Assembly: GCF_009870125.1 (NCBI RefSeq)
Contig: NC_046680.1
Location: 14,217,501 to 14,281,500, forward strand
DNA length: 64,000 nt
Source of the DNA: Drosophila pseudoobscura
Lineage: Eukaryota; Arthropoda; Insecta; Diptera; Drosophilidae
Direction of reading: 5' to 3'
The notes under the pieces are model-generated. The model saw nothing but the letters and a program-made list of their open reading frames with translations, was not told the DNA's origin and did no database searches. This document shows, in pieces, positions 25,101 through 37,100 of the stretch (the first letter of the stretch is position 1; the number at the start of each line of letters is the position of its first letter). Both the position numbers and the translations under genes were made by a program.

Positions 25101-25428
25101 TACGAATTAAATCGGAATTGAATTCTTGGTCGCCCAAGAATAAAGATCTGCCTCTGGAAGAAGGGTATCCCCAGCTGCTTGATGCTTGATGACGTCTGAA
25201 ATTTTGTCTGGCGGGGGATGTGGGGTGGGAAGGGGCCTCTGCGTGTCGCGGGTTTTTATTAACTTGGCCGTCCCGCCTTGCTGTTCCGCTGTAGTTGTTG
25301 TCTGTTTGCTTTTGGGAGCCGTTTATTGAAAAACGGCCAGAGAACCAGACAGAGAAGAACGAGAAAGTGTTGAAACTGGAGTTGCAGCCAATGGGTGTGG
25401 CTGCAGGGGGCTCATTAACATGGCTTCT

Positions 25429-25518
25429 CTGTGGCTATTCCCTCTACTGCGCCTTCCACTGCTGCTACTCCCTCCGCTGCTCCTTCCACTGCTGCTACTC
25501 CCTCTGCTGCTCCTTCCT
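25429..25518. repeat. 30-bp minisatellite, about three units
   Basis: Units at 25459-25488 and 25489-25518 (each starting ACTGCTGCTACTCCCTC) differ at a single base; a more diverged unit precedes them at about 25429-25458. Because the unit length is a multiple of three, long open frames run through it on both strands, but nothing else supports coding. Confidence 0.8.
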
Positions 25519-28500
25519 CTGCCGCAGCTGAAAATTAAAACTGAGCATCGAATATCCTCATTTCGACAGCGATTGAGCTGCGACGCTGCGCTTATCAACA
25601 ATTTTGACCAAAAAGCACACAAAAAAAAGGAAACCATGTTCACTATAAGGCAAATATCGAATTGGCAGCTTATTCAGGCAGCATAGGCAGCCTCCAATCA
25701 AGTGGCACCGCAATTACGCTAAACAAAATTACCCATATGTATATTTTTCGTATATTTTTCGTAAATTTTGTAAAATGCCCAAATGAAGAGCCCGCCCATC
25801 GGCCAGCCACAGCCACAGCCATAGATACAGATGCAAATACAGTTGCCACATATACAGATACAGATAAAGTATCGCTTTTGCCTCTGCAGTATACATTTTG
25901 ACTGATTTTAGTTTGCATTGTGCCACAACACACAAAAAAAGAAGAGGAGATGAAAATAAAAGCCAATTTGCGCAGATATTCAATGAAAAGCCCGGGAAAA
26001 GTGAAGGGAAAAAGCCTATAAATCCATTGGATGATGATGCGTTTTTATGGTTACCGCCCGATTTTTGTTGATATAGTAATAATTTGTGGAAAATATGCGC
26101 CAATTTACACACAACATTTAATGAACCGCATTTCGGGGAGAGGATCCATGCTGTATCCCCCACGGATAGGAGGGACCCCTATCCTCCTATGGCCACATGG
26201 CCAATGCATGCTTAACAGCCAACATTAGCAGGACACCACTCCGTGTGGCAGTAGTCCACTCTTTTTCTGGTGCCACAAACAATGGCCACACAGCAGAGGA
26301 GTCCGGTCCGTCCTCGAATTCCTCTGCTCTTTATGAGAGGCGCATGCATAAAGTGCCAAGGGGACCCCGAAGCATCAACCAAGTCCAGGCCACAAAGCGC
26401 ACTTTCTCTCTCTATCTCTGTCTCTCGCTTTCCCCGCCCCTCGCCCCGCGCTTTCGAGCATAAAGCAACGCTTTTCCAATTTCCGGCTGTACGCCGCGGG
26501 AACGTAGCCAAAAACAAAAAGGCTGCTGCTTGCCCAAGACACAGAACCCAGAACCAGAACAGAACGTATGGTGGCTGGCCCATTGTATTGCCGCTAGAGA
26601 TGGTGGCGTGTCTGCGTCATTTGTGCTGCAATTCGGTGCCCAAAAGGAAGCGTGGAAGAACATGTAAATGAAGCTCATGAAGCTATTAAGAAATCCATAG
26701 GAGAAAGCCTTAAAATATATATTCGTTCATCTAGTGAGCAGAAAATCAATTGCATAATGCAATTTCACGTACTATTTTTCTTACAATAATAAACAATGCT
26801 CTGCAGTTTACAAAGCTATATCCGATGATTCTTTATATTACGATCCACAACCTACTATCTATCTGTCTATCTTCAAGATATCTCAATATTTTAGCTTCCA
26901 GTCAGATGGAGGCCTATAATGCATCGTATCTTGTGTAATTTTGGGCCATCGCTATGACGTTCCCTTTTGGCCGTTTAGCTACTTTGTTCGACAATGGCCG
27001 ACACATACACTCACACACTTAAACATGCACTAACACACACGCATAACTCACAATCCACACAGCCAGCGGACAGAATCGCATCAGTAAGAGCCACGTTATT
27101 AATGAGCCCAGAAATCATCAGAATCAGGATGCGTATGCATCCCCCATCGCCCGTCCCCTCTTTTTGGGGAAGTAATGTACGTTTTTGGTGGGGATGCTAG
27201 GTTGCTGCGTAGATGTTCCTTCGTAGGACACTCTAATGAGCAGCCGCTCAAACAGAAAGGAACCACAATTCTGCGGGCTGATCCACAGACTCCTACTCCA
27301 GGTCCTGCTGCTGCTGTTCCTTCGGTAAAGAGGATGCTTGTAAAGTTGTCAAGTAATTAATTTGTTCAATTGCATGTTCGAGGTGTAAGCGAAACCATTT
27401 AAGAACTGGCGAGTGCTTGAAAATTCAAAATTGTAACTACAAAGTGGTAAAGTCTTTCAAGATTCCCCTAAGTCGTCTGAAGGGGTGGCAAGAGAACGAT
27501 TCCAAGAGAAACTTGTCGTGTTCTACGCCTCCTCCCCACGTCCTTCTGACTCCTCGAGAAGCTTGTATCCGGCCAGAGACCAAGAGACACCCATTGCACG
27601 CACCAGCGCGGGTTTAGAGGAGGGTTCGAGGAAGTGGTTCGTATGTGGCAGAAGGTATTCTACTGTCAGAGCAGTGACTGCTCGTGTGCGTGTGAAATCG
27701 GAAGTGAATGCCGACTGCCTCCCCATCCATCCTGCCACGAACATCTTACAGCCGCCAGTCGCCATTCCCCATTCCCCATTTTGCATTCGCCTGTCTGTGA
27801 AGCTGCCTCTGGGGCTGCGGGGCGACAGGTGCTTCCGCATTTGAATGTCAACGGAAACCGCAACGGTACAACTTAGATAAACGTTTGCTCTTTAAATATG
27901 TGCGCTGTCGGTGCTACCAAAGAAGCACGGAGGACTGTCTCCGAGTTTATATGCTACGAGGATTCCGCTACATGCGAAATGGTTGCGGTTCCAATATTCT
28001 AGTCCATGAGCAGGAGACGGAGCCGGAGAAGAGTCCTCTCAGTGGCTCGGTATGTGAAAGCCATGACAGGAGTACCCATGCTTAGATAGATCTTGGCTTG
28101 GCTTATTGCTTACTCTCCTCCTTACACTTCCACCCCTCAACAGAGATGTGTGTCTGCGTGGCAGGATGGGATGTGGCAGGCGGCTGTCTAGGTGTTTGCA
28201 TTTTCAGCGCCAAAGTAAAATTGATTATAGAGAAATGGAGATGGATAAGCAGAGACTGTGTCTGAAGGATATCCAGACCCACACCCACACTCCATCCACA
28301 GCCCCAACCACATCCCCATCCCCTTCCTACAAAGTAGCAGGCTGGGCGTAATGATACTTTTTCAAAAAATTATGCTATTAGTGGAATTCTAGAAGAGAGA
28401 TTATTATTAAATATTTTACAAAATTACAATCCCATTAGCGCAGAGTATTTTGTAAAATTCAATTTCAAGTGAGTTGCTAGGCTCCTTCATACGTTTAATC

Positions 28501-30280
28501 GGCTTTTAATTGTCAAATAAGAGTAAAACAGAATATAAATATAATTTATTTAACAATTTCAAGCATAATTTAACGGATATCTGCAAGTTTAAGGACTGAA
28601 ATGCCACTTTTGTTCTCTGATTCAACTTATTTATTGTATAGACTTAAAGAGAACTTTCTCTGTCCGTGTTATAGGCAATGTTTTGACACTTTGCAGGAAT
28701 ATATTGGACTTTTCCAGTGTGATTTCCCGACGAAATCATAGAGCAACCGTAGCTTAATGGATCTGAAAAGGGAAAAGGTGAAAAACTGATATTTTTGTCC
28801 TTTTTTGCATTTTTTATCTGGTAATACAAATAAGAAAAACTGCCACAGAATCCCTGGCAAACGAATTACATGCCGATGGCAACAGAAAATCAAATTATTC
28901 AAACCAAAAAAAAAACACAAATAATGCATGTTGCATGTGCAAGCCATTGATTGAATTATGCTGAATTGCAGAAATGAGGGAGAGATTCGGGACATCAGCG
29001 GCATGCAGCGGCATTCCTTTTATTGTCGCTTTGCATCGCGTGTGGCATGCATCATTGAGAACAAGCTAAAAGGGGGAAAAAATGCGATTGAATTGAAAAT
29101 CAATTTCCATTCAATTTAGGCAAATGCCTAACAAATTAAGCAGAGCCCAAAATCTAACAGGAGGTGAGGCATGCCACCTGGCGAACGCATGCCCCCAGCC
29201 ATACCTAGCACTCCCCTGCTAAAGCTGTCAAAAAAAATCAAATCATTTAACAATAAACGCAAGCAATTAAATTCGACTGTGAAGCAGTGGCAAGGGTGTC
29301 TGAATGTGCAACGCAAATCAAATAATAAAGAGAGATAAATGCGATAGTTTCAGGCGACGAACGTTGGGATACTCTTTAGTATCCATTGATTCTTTGATTT
29401 CCGATCTTTTTTAGCTAATATCCACATATATATCTAAATGTATATATGTATTTAAACGTTCATGCATTTATGTAGATCTGTATGTATACCTTTAGCTTCC
29501 ATTGTTGCGATTCGTTTATCCTTGGAAATAAACAAGTTTTTCTTCCAAAGACTAATGTGATGTAGCGATTATATCCTGGTCTATGTTCTATGCTAAGTTT
29601 CATCCGGATATAGTTATCATTGAAAGACTTGTTTGCATAGAAACATTACTCTTCCGTTGAGGCTTGCCCAAGAGGGCGTTTTTTAAAAAGGGCATACGAA
29701 AAGAAGGAAGGAAGGTCACTTAATTGAGCAAAAAGGGAAAGCTAGGTAAAGTCCTGGCCTCCGATTGGACCACCGAAAATGTACACTGACCAACACGTTT
29801 TTAAGTGCGAAACAATGTAATTTCATGGTAATCAGTAGACCATACCCTTACTCCGTTCTACCGTACCCGTACCCACCAGATACGACGTTTCCCGAATGAA
29901 TTTCCGGCTGTGTGCACATGCCACATGGCTATAGAGATTCTCCGGACGGTCGGACACTTGGGGCAGGCACTACAGAAATGTCAGTTTGCAATTTTCTATG
30001 CCATTTAAAATAAATGAAAATGGGAAAAGCTCTTCTTTTGAGCCTTGCCCGGCTCTGGGCCGGCGGATTGTAGTAGTTTTAGGTGCTCTTGGGCCAGTGC
30101 GCGTGTTAACGTAAATAAATTACAAACACACATACACACACACACACACACACTAGATAGAGGGAGAAGAAGAGACTACGCAATCAAGTGGTCAGCGGCA
30201 TGCAGCTTATAAATCAGAGGCAGAGAAACAGTGCCTCTAAAAACATTTCGGGAATGGAATGGCGATGGAATGGGCGATGG

Positions 30281-30370
30281 GCGATGGATGGATGGACCCG
30301 CATAGCAATGGGTGGATGGATGGATGGATGGATGGATAGATGAGTGAGTGAGTGAGTGAATGACCGAATG
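30281..30370. repeat. GGAT / GAGT tetranucleotide tract
   Basis: A compound microsatellite of GATGGATG units passes into GAGTGAGT units and then imperfect GAATGA repeats. It is preceded by a CA run at about 30128-30152. Confidence 0.85.
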
Positions 30371-30871
30371 ACTGAATGAATAGATTGAGCGGGGAATCCC
30401 GGATAGATGGATGGCTCGTATAAATGTCCAGCTATTTAGTTTCGGTTTGCTGTGGTTTGACTTTGCTTGTTTTTCCCCCCACTCACACCAGCACCCGCTC
30501 CCACTCACTCTCTCCCTGTGGGGAAATGGGAAAAGTTGATATTGTGCTTTTTCCCGCTTTTAATGTTGTTTCGGGGACAATTGTCGGACCCCACGGAGTG
30601 GTTTTTGGCCTGACAAATGGCAGAGCAATTACGAATTAACTAGCATCTGGTTATTGGACAGTGGGAGGGGGGAGGGACAGATGGAGATGGGGTCTAAGCC
30701 GCTTTAGCTGCGAGTCAGTGTGGGTCAGTGAAGGATAAACAAGGAGAAAGAGAAGAGGGGACGAAAATACTAAACCTAATATATAGATAATTTATCATAT
30801 AATAATTCTAGTATATTCTTGGGACTGGCGTTCAATGGAAGATCATTTAATAGTCATTTAAGTATGATGCC

Positions 30872-31021
30872 CTACCTCGTGCCTTTGTCCGCCTCATGCG
30901 ACGCATGCCACAGGAATGCCGACAGCATATTTGCAGCTGAAAATACTGTGGTCGGTGGCCGGACTGCCAGCAGAACAGCAGAACCGAACATAGCCGCATA
31001 GATTCTTGTGAGTACTCCCAT
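30872..31021 (-). CDS. candidate 49-residue microprotein
   Basis: ATG at 31021 in the context ATAATATGG, stop TAG at 30872. The product starts MGVLTRIYAAMFGSAVLLAV, a basic residue followed by a hydrophobic helix, and ends in a charged tail (HASHEADKGTR). This would suit a small membrane or mitochondrial protein. A short frame with one hydrophobic segment can occur by chance and I do not recognise a family. An overlapping frame on the plus strand at 30819-31001 looks less protein-like. Confidence 0.3.
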   Translation of the reverse strand: MGVLTRIYAAMFGSAVLLAVRPPTTVFSAANMLSAFLWHASHEADKGTR

Positions 31022-31213
31022 ATTATCGCACAAAGGACTTCACTTGCAAACGCCAACCGCAGTCGAGAGGAGATGGCAGGGAGATCAGGGCCCAAGAAAT
31101 ATTACTGTGCAAATATTTGTATCGCATACTTTGGGGCGCACACGAAAGTATCTCTCTCTTGGAACGAGGGGGATGCAAATGCATCCGGCGGGTTATACAC
31201 AGCTTTTTCTTGA

Positions 31214-31242
31214 TGGAAAACCCAAAACGAAAACGAGATAAG
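31214..31242 (-). promoter_or_regulatory. candidate NF-kappaB site next to a GATA site
   Basis: TGGAAAACCC at 31214-31223 reads GGGTTTTCCA on the minus strand, close to fly kappaB sites. GATAAG follows at 31237-31242, about 65 bp upstream of the ATG of the CBM39 gene at 31305. Paired kappaB and GATA sites are a known feature of fat-body immune promoters in Drosophila. Confidence 0.4.
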
Positions 31243-31304
31243 CACTAGGGCTCTCCGTACAAAAGCCGCGTATCAGCGCTAGACGGAATCCAGTTATCAG
31301 CATC

Positions 31305-31772
31305 ATGTCGCGGCGAATAGAGATGCTGCTTCTACTTCTCATCGTGGCCCTCTGGCTGGGTCGCAGTGGGGCGTACAGTGTGCCCAAGGCCACCGTCAAG
31401 GTCAACTCGCCAAAGGGCTTCGAGGTCTCCATTCCGGACGAGCCTGGAATCACCCTCTTCGCCTTCCACGGAAAGCTCAACGAGGAGATGGACGATCTCT
31501 CGGATCAGACCTGGGCCACCGACATCGTCACAGCACGCAACGGACGCTGGACGTACCGCAACCGCAGCCACAAACTGCAGCAAGGAGATGTGCTCTACTA
31601 CTGGACGACGGCGCGGTACCATGGCGTGGACTACCACAACTACAACCAACGGTATGTGGTCGGAGGAGGTCAAGGAGCGAACACGCAGCGCATCGATGCG
31701 CGAGGTTCAGGCGGTGGCCATCAGCCGATTGTAGTCAATGGCCAGCCGACTATCAATATATATGTGGCATAA
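31305..31772 (+). CDS. GNBP-like3: GNBP-like3: secreted CBM39 beta-glucan-binding protein
   Basis: A single-exon gene of 155 residues. After a signal peptide (residues 1 to about 23), residues 25-120 carry the N-terminal carbohydrate-binding domain of beta-1,3-glucan recognition proteins (CBM39). Diagnostic segments are [22 protein letters not shown], shown here as two joined parts ([10 protein letters not shown] and EPGITLFAFHGK), plus RNGRWTYR and GDVLYYWTTARY. The glucanase-like domain of full GNBPs is absent, so this is a stand-alone binding module likely to recognise fungal or bacterial glucan in haemolymph. A Gly/Gln-rich extension ends in PIVVNGQPTINIYVA. The name follows the melanogaster 57B gene CG13422. 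A kappaB and GATA pair lies upstream. Confidence 0.82.
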   Translation: MSRRIEMLLLLLIVALWLGRSGAYSVPKATVKVNSPKGFEVSIPDEPGITLFAFHGKLNEEMDDLSDQTWATDIVTARNGRWTYRNRSHKLQQGDVLYYWTTARYHGVDYHNYNQRYVVGGGQGANTQRIDARGSGGGHQPIVVNGQPTINIYVA

Positions 31773-33760
31773 ATTAAATAAAAAAAAGCGAATATAGTGT
31801 TTTGTTATTCAAAGAACTTATAAATGTATTTTCAGTGATAGATTCAGATGAAGATTTAAAGAGGTTCTTAGAGATTTAATTGATGCGATGCCTCTCTCAG
31901 AGACTTACACTTGGCACAATAATATAACAATATCCTTCTATTTCTCTATTTATGGATAGTATATGCTGGATTCTGTTTGGCGGATGTCATTGGCGCGCGT
32001 CAAACGCGTTACGCCGTTGCATTGTTTTATTTTCATACCGTTTTCATCTCAAATGGCCATAAATCAAAGAAGCACTTTGTCACAGATATAGAAGCAAGTA
32101 TCCGGATCGTATAAATCATTTTGGAATCCTACCCCCCTCTGCACTCCACTCCAGACATGTGTCACCCAAAAAAGTGCCACAAAAACACAAACAGCACCAA
32201 AGAAACTATTCCCAAAGATGCGTATCGTATCGCATCTTTTCTCCTCCTACAAACTTCATAAAGGGTTACTTCTGGGCACAATTACGTTCTCTTGAGACCA
32301 CAACGCAAAGACCAGATATGAGTTAAAGTTTTGGAACAACACCTACATTTCTTCAGACTATAGTTCTATAGGATATGGGTGGTAGGTGGTAGTTTCTTCA
32401 TATGTACATATGTATGCTCCAAACTGTTCCAAAATTATCCAAAAAACCATTGTCTAGGTTTTTTACGATTAAGGAGCATTAAGGCTGTTCTAAGGATACT
32501 CTCTGAAGCGCTTCTGTTGGGGCCTGCTTCGTGTTACATCTCTGCCTTCGCATTGCTTTTGACCTGAGCCGCTGACCGCTTTCAACGCCTGAACGTCGAG
32601 ATTAAACAGAACTTCTGTAGGAATATTAAACAATGTTCTTGTCCATTTGTCAGTACTCATTTTCTGCAATTTAAGAATCATTTATGGCAACAAAAAATGC
32701 ACGACGGAATCGTTGCACTTTTTCAGTGCATACACATATCTGCCACACATATTACATGCATACATATGCACACTTATACGTATATATGTATGTATACTGA
32801 ATATGTATATTTCTAGATTCTCTGGAATGGAGGCAGCGAACAAGCGAACAGCAAGAGACGCTGTCAGCAACATTTGCGAGGCTGCTACCTCTCCGTGCTG
32901 CCTCTCATTTTCTCATTTCGTTTCGCAGCAGAATTCTAGCTGGCGGCAAGTTTGTGGCAGTTTCTGTTGTGGCACTTGAACCATGTCACACCCGCACATA
33001 CACGCAGACATTGGCCACCATTTTTCACGTTGCAGGCACAAAAATGACTTGTGACGACAACTTTATGAGGCACTGAGAAAACTGAAAAAAAAAATCAACT
33101 GCACATGCCCCATATACCACATACATATGTACAAACGATATATACTTTTATGTGAACTTAAACTTTTGACGCTTGCTGCAATAAAGAAATATTTAAATTT
33201 CCATTTTTACGACTACTCCCCCCAATAACACTTATAGTTTGTTTTTTGATGGCCATTTCTACAATTCTAAGCCATTTGGGATGCAAAATGACAAGGAAAG
33301 CTCCGGCAAATGAATTAGTATATAAAGTTTATACTCCATTAATGCTGAAAATAAATGGAGCCAATAAACGTCTACAGTTTTATGAAGTGGATTGGATATT
33401 AATTTTTATAACAGGTTGAGTTCCACTGAAAATCTATGGGATCTATTGGAGAAAGCTACAACAAAATTGAAAAAAAAAATCAGTCTATTTTCTATTTCCG
33501 CTAAACCTAAGCGGAGGTGCATCAATGTGTCAAATGGCTTGGCATTTATTATTATTATAGGGGAGGTTCAACCGATAAAAAGTAAAACATATATTGAAAA
33601 TAAATAGGAACAACTTGAGTGGTATTTTTGAAGATTCAAAAGTAGAACTACAACAAAATTTAGTAAAAATAAGTATAATCTTTACTATTCCTATGTTCAC
33701 GTTTCTAAAAAATTATGTATTCTAAAGATTTTATTCTATTTTTCTGGCATATTTGTGAGG
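31773..33760. other. intergenic, AT-rich
   Basis: No supportable gene. AATAAA at about 31776-31781 is the likely polyadenylation signal of GNBP-like3. The stretch around 32750-32815 is made of CATATGTA-like words. The rest is AT-rich. Confidence 0.5.
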
Positions 33761-34180
33761 TTAATTAAGATAATAATGATCTCTAAATGGTCCTCCTGTA
33801 TTTAGGCCGTTATATAAGCCCCCGCCAACCGATGAACCGTCAAAGGGCCCTTCCGTGTGGCCATCGCTTCCAATGGGTCCTCCTCCCGTACGTGTTCCGC
33901 TTATGAGGTCCGAGTTTTGGCTCTTACTCCCAAAAGGTCCGCCCGTGTGGCTGCCAATTATCAAGCCGCCGCTCTTCTGTGCGTTTTGGAAGGGTCCGCC
34001 ACTCGTACCCCCCGAAATCAGTGCAGCATCCAGGTTATTTGTGGCGAAGGGACCGCCGGTCTTAGTGCCACTGATCAAACTATTTCCGGACTGATAGTCA
34101 CCATAGCTACCTCTATAAGTGGGGTTTGCCAGAGTCGAGGCCAAAGCCAGCAGCATCACAACAGCGACAACCGGTCCCAT
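33761..34180 (-). CDS. secreted Gly-rich protein with GGPF repeats
   Basis: A single-exon gene of 139 residues with an ATG at 34180. A signal peptide covers about residues 1-18 (ending ASTLA, before NPTYRGS). The rest is made of about five imperfect repeats of 18-25 residues built on LISGTxTGGPF: SLISGTKTGGPF, ALISGGTSGGPF, LIIGSHTGGPF, DLISGTRTGGGP with a following EGPF, and YNGLNTGGPF. There are no cysteines. Low-complexity Gly-rich secreted proteins in flies serve in cuticle, glue or immune-peptide roles; the sequence does not decide. A GATA site (CTGATAAGAG on the minus strand, near 34231-34240) lies about 55 bp upstream. I do not recognise a named orthologue. Confidence 0.75.
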   Translation of the reverse strand: MGPVVAVVMLLALASTLANPTYRGSYGDYQSGNSLISGTKTGGPFATNNLDAALISGGTSGGPFQNAQKSGGLIIGSHTGGPFGSKSQNSDLISGTRTGGGPIGSDGHTEGPFDGSSVGGGLYNGLNTGGPFRDHYYLN

Positions 34181-37100
34181 CTTGATCTCTAGAAATACGC
34201 GACTGATGAGCGAGCGAATATGTCATCGATGAGACGAATCTCTTATCAGAAATACTTGAACAACAAAGCCCCTGGCGAAGCTTTTTCGATCGGAGAATGA
34301 GCAAACCTGTCCACCCCCATTGAGCTTTAAGCTTGACAAAGTGAACTTTGAAGCCCGTATCGGGGATGGGACCTCCACCCATAAATTGCCATCAAAATAA
34401 CCAAAAAGAAAGTGTAACTTTTGCCATGAATATAAATACGTGTCCGGACACGTTCCGGACGCTGGAACTATCCCAAGAACCCGCGGGCGGGCATCCTCTA
34501 ATGGCTAAAATATGAAGCCTGAACTCTGGTTGGGGTACGCGTTTTTGAAGGAAGGAATGCGCCGCCGAGCTGCAAATTAATTATAAAAGATTCCGCTGCC
34601 AGAAAGTTAAATATTTTTGCCTCAACTTCAGCTTCAAAGTGTGGGCGTGTAGGGGCGGAAAATAAGTTGCCAGCAACTTGACGCACATTTGTCACATGCC
34701 ACCGTGAAAAGGGGTTCCTTCTACAGGTGTCTTGCCACACACCCTCCCCTTTCTTGCTCTCTTGTGCTCTTGGCTGCCGCTGATATATGGCTCTTTAAAA
34801 TTAGTCCAAGTGCAGAATGTCTGAACGGTGTAAAAAATGGCAAGAAATTGCGAAAAATTGAGAATAATTGCAGAAATTTGTCAGGCTGTTGTCGATGTTG
34901 TTGGCAAGGTTGGGTTGGGGCCTTACGCTTTGAACTTTGAAGTTAATCGAAAATCACTTCATCTAAAGGTTTGATAGAGTTTTGGGAATAAGCATTCTTG
35001 GAAATAAAACTTTTACTCGAATCACCCATACATATGTATATACATCCATATGTACATACATACATATATGTATGTATTTACCCATGCGTTGTATATCAGA
35101 AAGGGGCTTTCTTCGTAGGATAATGATAATATGTGATAATATATTCACATACAAATTACAACCAAAAAAGGACATACAAAATCTAAAAAAAATTGGTATT
35201 TAGGATCAGTTTTGGCTAAGCTATGAGGTTTTATGGGATCCTCCTCCACTCCTTCCGAAAAGTTCCTACAGGAGCACTATTTCTTTATGGACCCGAATGA
35301 ATTCCAATTAATTAAGTGTTCAGTTACCTTTTCATAACCATAATCATAAGAATATTAAAGCGATTTTCTTAAATTTAATTTCCTCTAATTGCGAAAGATT
35401 GATAGAAGATGTATAGTAATCTGCGTTGTTATGTAATTAACCATAAGACATCCCTCCAATACCATCGAAAGTAATAAGTGCACCGATTTGTGTATAGCTC
35501 AAAATACATTTAAGCAAATCAAAATGTTTGGCGCTCATGTTTCTGTGTATGTTTGCCAGATACACTGAAAAAAATATATAATATTCGATGCCAATTAAAA
35601 TTGAAATAACATTCATATAGCCCGAAAATTCAGAAAGACTCGGGACATGTATCAATGCGTCATGCACAGGACATGTAAGCTGTATCCATCTCGGTCATTT
35701 TCTTTGCAGCTCGAGTCGAGAACACATCGATGTGCCGCGTCATGTGGAAGCCATGATTTCCTGAGTAGTAATGCAATTTTATTGATGCTTTTTGTAGGAA
35801 CGATTTCCCCCCCCTTTTTCCTTGCTGTGTAGCACCTTTATGGGGTGGGGTGCTGGGGCTGTGTACTCAATTAGCATTAATGAATCCTCTAGGAGGATAA
35901 TGCCTGTACAGGGTAGGGAGTGTAGTAGAGTGGCGAGTGTAATTTGTGCAGCTCACCTGGATAATTGAATTAATGGCGCTCTGCCACTGTTGCCACTGCT
36001 GCTTCAAGTTGTTGTTTGCTTATTAAGCTAATTGTCTTTATTAAGGCTACCTGCTTTGCTTTGCTTCCTTTGTGACGGTCCGAGAGTCGATTGCAGCACT
36101 CTTAGACACGAGTTTCTTGACATTCTCAATTGATCAAATGCATTTTCCATGTTCTCCACCAACGACGGCAGCAATGGCTCACGTCGCAAGTCTGCAGCGG
36201 CAACACAGTGGCATCGTCGTTCTGCATTCCAAAATCACACAACACATTTTCCAAATGCGAAAGTGCAGTCAAAGTCGTGCAATATGCAGTGCCCCCCAGT
36301 AACCTGCCACCAAAAGCGCCACACCATACCCCACCACACCCTACTCAGCAGCTACTCCATCACTCCCCATTACGACACCCTATTCCATCCCCCATTCGGC
36401 TCTACTCTCCGCTGCTGATCATCCATTTAACAGACCTGGCGTTGGTATATACGGGCAAAGGGTATTACGACTATGTACAGATGTTTGTTTCCATTGATTT
36501 AAAATTCTCAGTTGATATGTTTTCCTGCAGAAACTTTTTACAGATTGAAACCTTCAAGATCGGAGCACCATACCATATATTTTCCAAGGATAAGAACAAT
36601 ACAAAACTTTTCTTTGAGATCTACATCTTTGTTTGTAAGATAAACTCAACATTAGATTATTATACAAATATTGGCAACATTTTATTCGATTCGGATTACT
36701 TGTCAATGGAATAATTTTTCTTTGAAGGTAAAAACGTGTTTTATTCTTCAAACAATAACCAAACATTGATAATAACAGTTGTTCAACATATTTTTGATCA
36801 TATATCTTCCATAGAAACGATCGTTTTTATAGGGTATCTTCAGCGTTGGTCGACGTTCGTCGCTTTTCCTCACTCCCTCTCTTTTGCCTTTTTTATGCTT
36901 GTGCAGTCAGCCGTTGATAGAGACATTGCAAAAACAGAGAATAGCAAAGAGAGAGAGAGAGAGAGGAAGAGGTGTACTGTGGCAAAGAGAGGTAGAGAGC
37001 GCGCGCGACAGAGAGCAAACTCCTCTCATGCTAGTATTTTCTAACAGTGCTTTACGCTTTGTCTGCCAGCCGTCGCCAGTGCTGCAATTGTTGTTGTTGT

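Larger units (their letters stand above)
21341..30871. other. gene-poor block, no gene recognised
   Basis: About 9.5 kb with no convincing exon on either strand. It includes a CA run at 22147-22179, a CTG/CTCC minisatellite at 25429-25518, a CA run at about 30128-30152 and GGAT/GAGT tetranucleotide runs at about 30281-30370. Open frames of up to about 140 codons are low-complexity or strand mirrors. Confidence 0.45.

Noticed and set aside
27600-27640. GGTTCGAG as a tRNA B box
   Set aside because: No A box, acceptor stem or cloverleaf could be placed around it.
8170-30871. miR-7 hairpin, expected near 57A in a bancal intron
   Set aside because: The mature miR-7 sequence was looked for by eye on both strands and not seen.
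36130-36714. 194-codon open frame on the plus strand
   Set aside because: It passes from Pro/His-rich CAC/CCC repeats into AT-rich sequence, with no recognisable domain or conserved motif.
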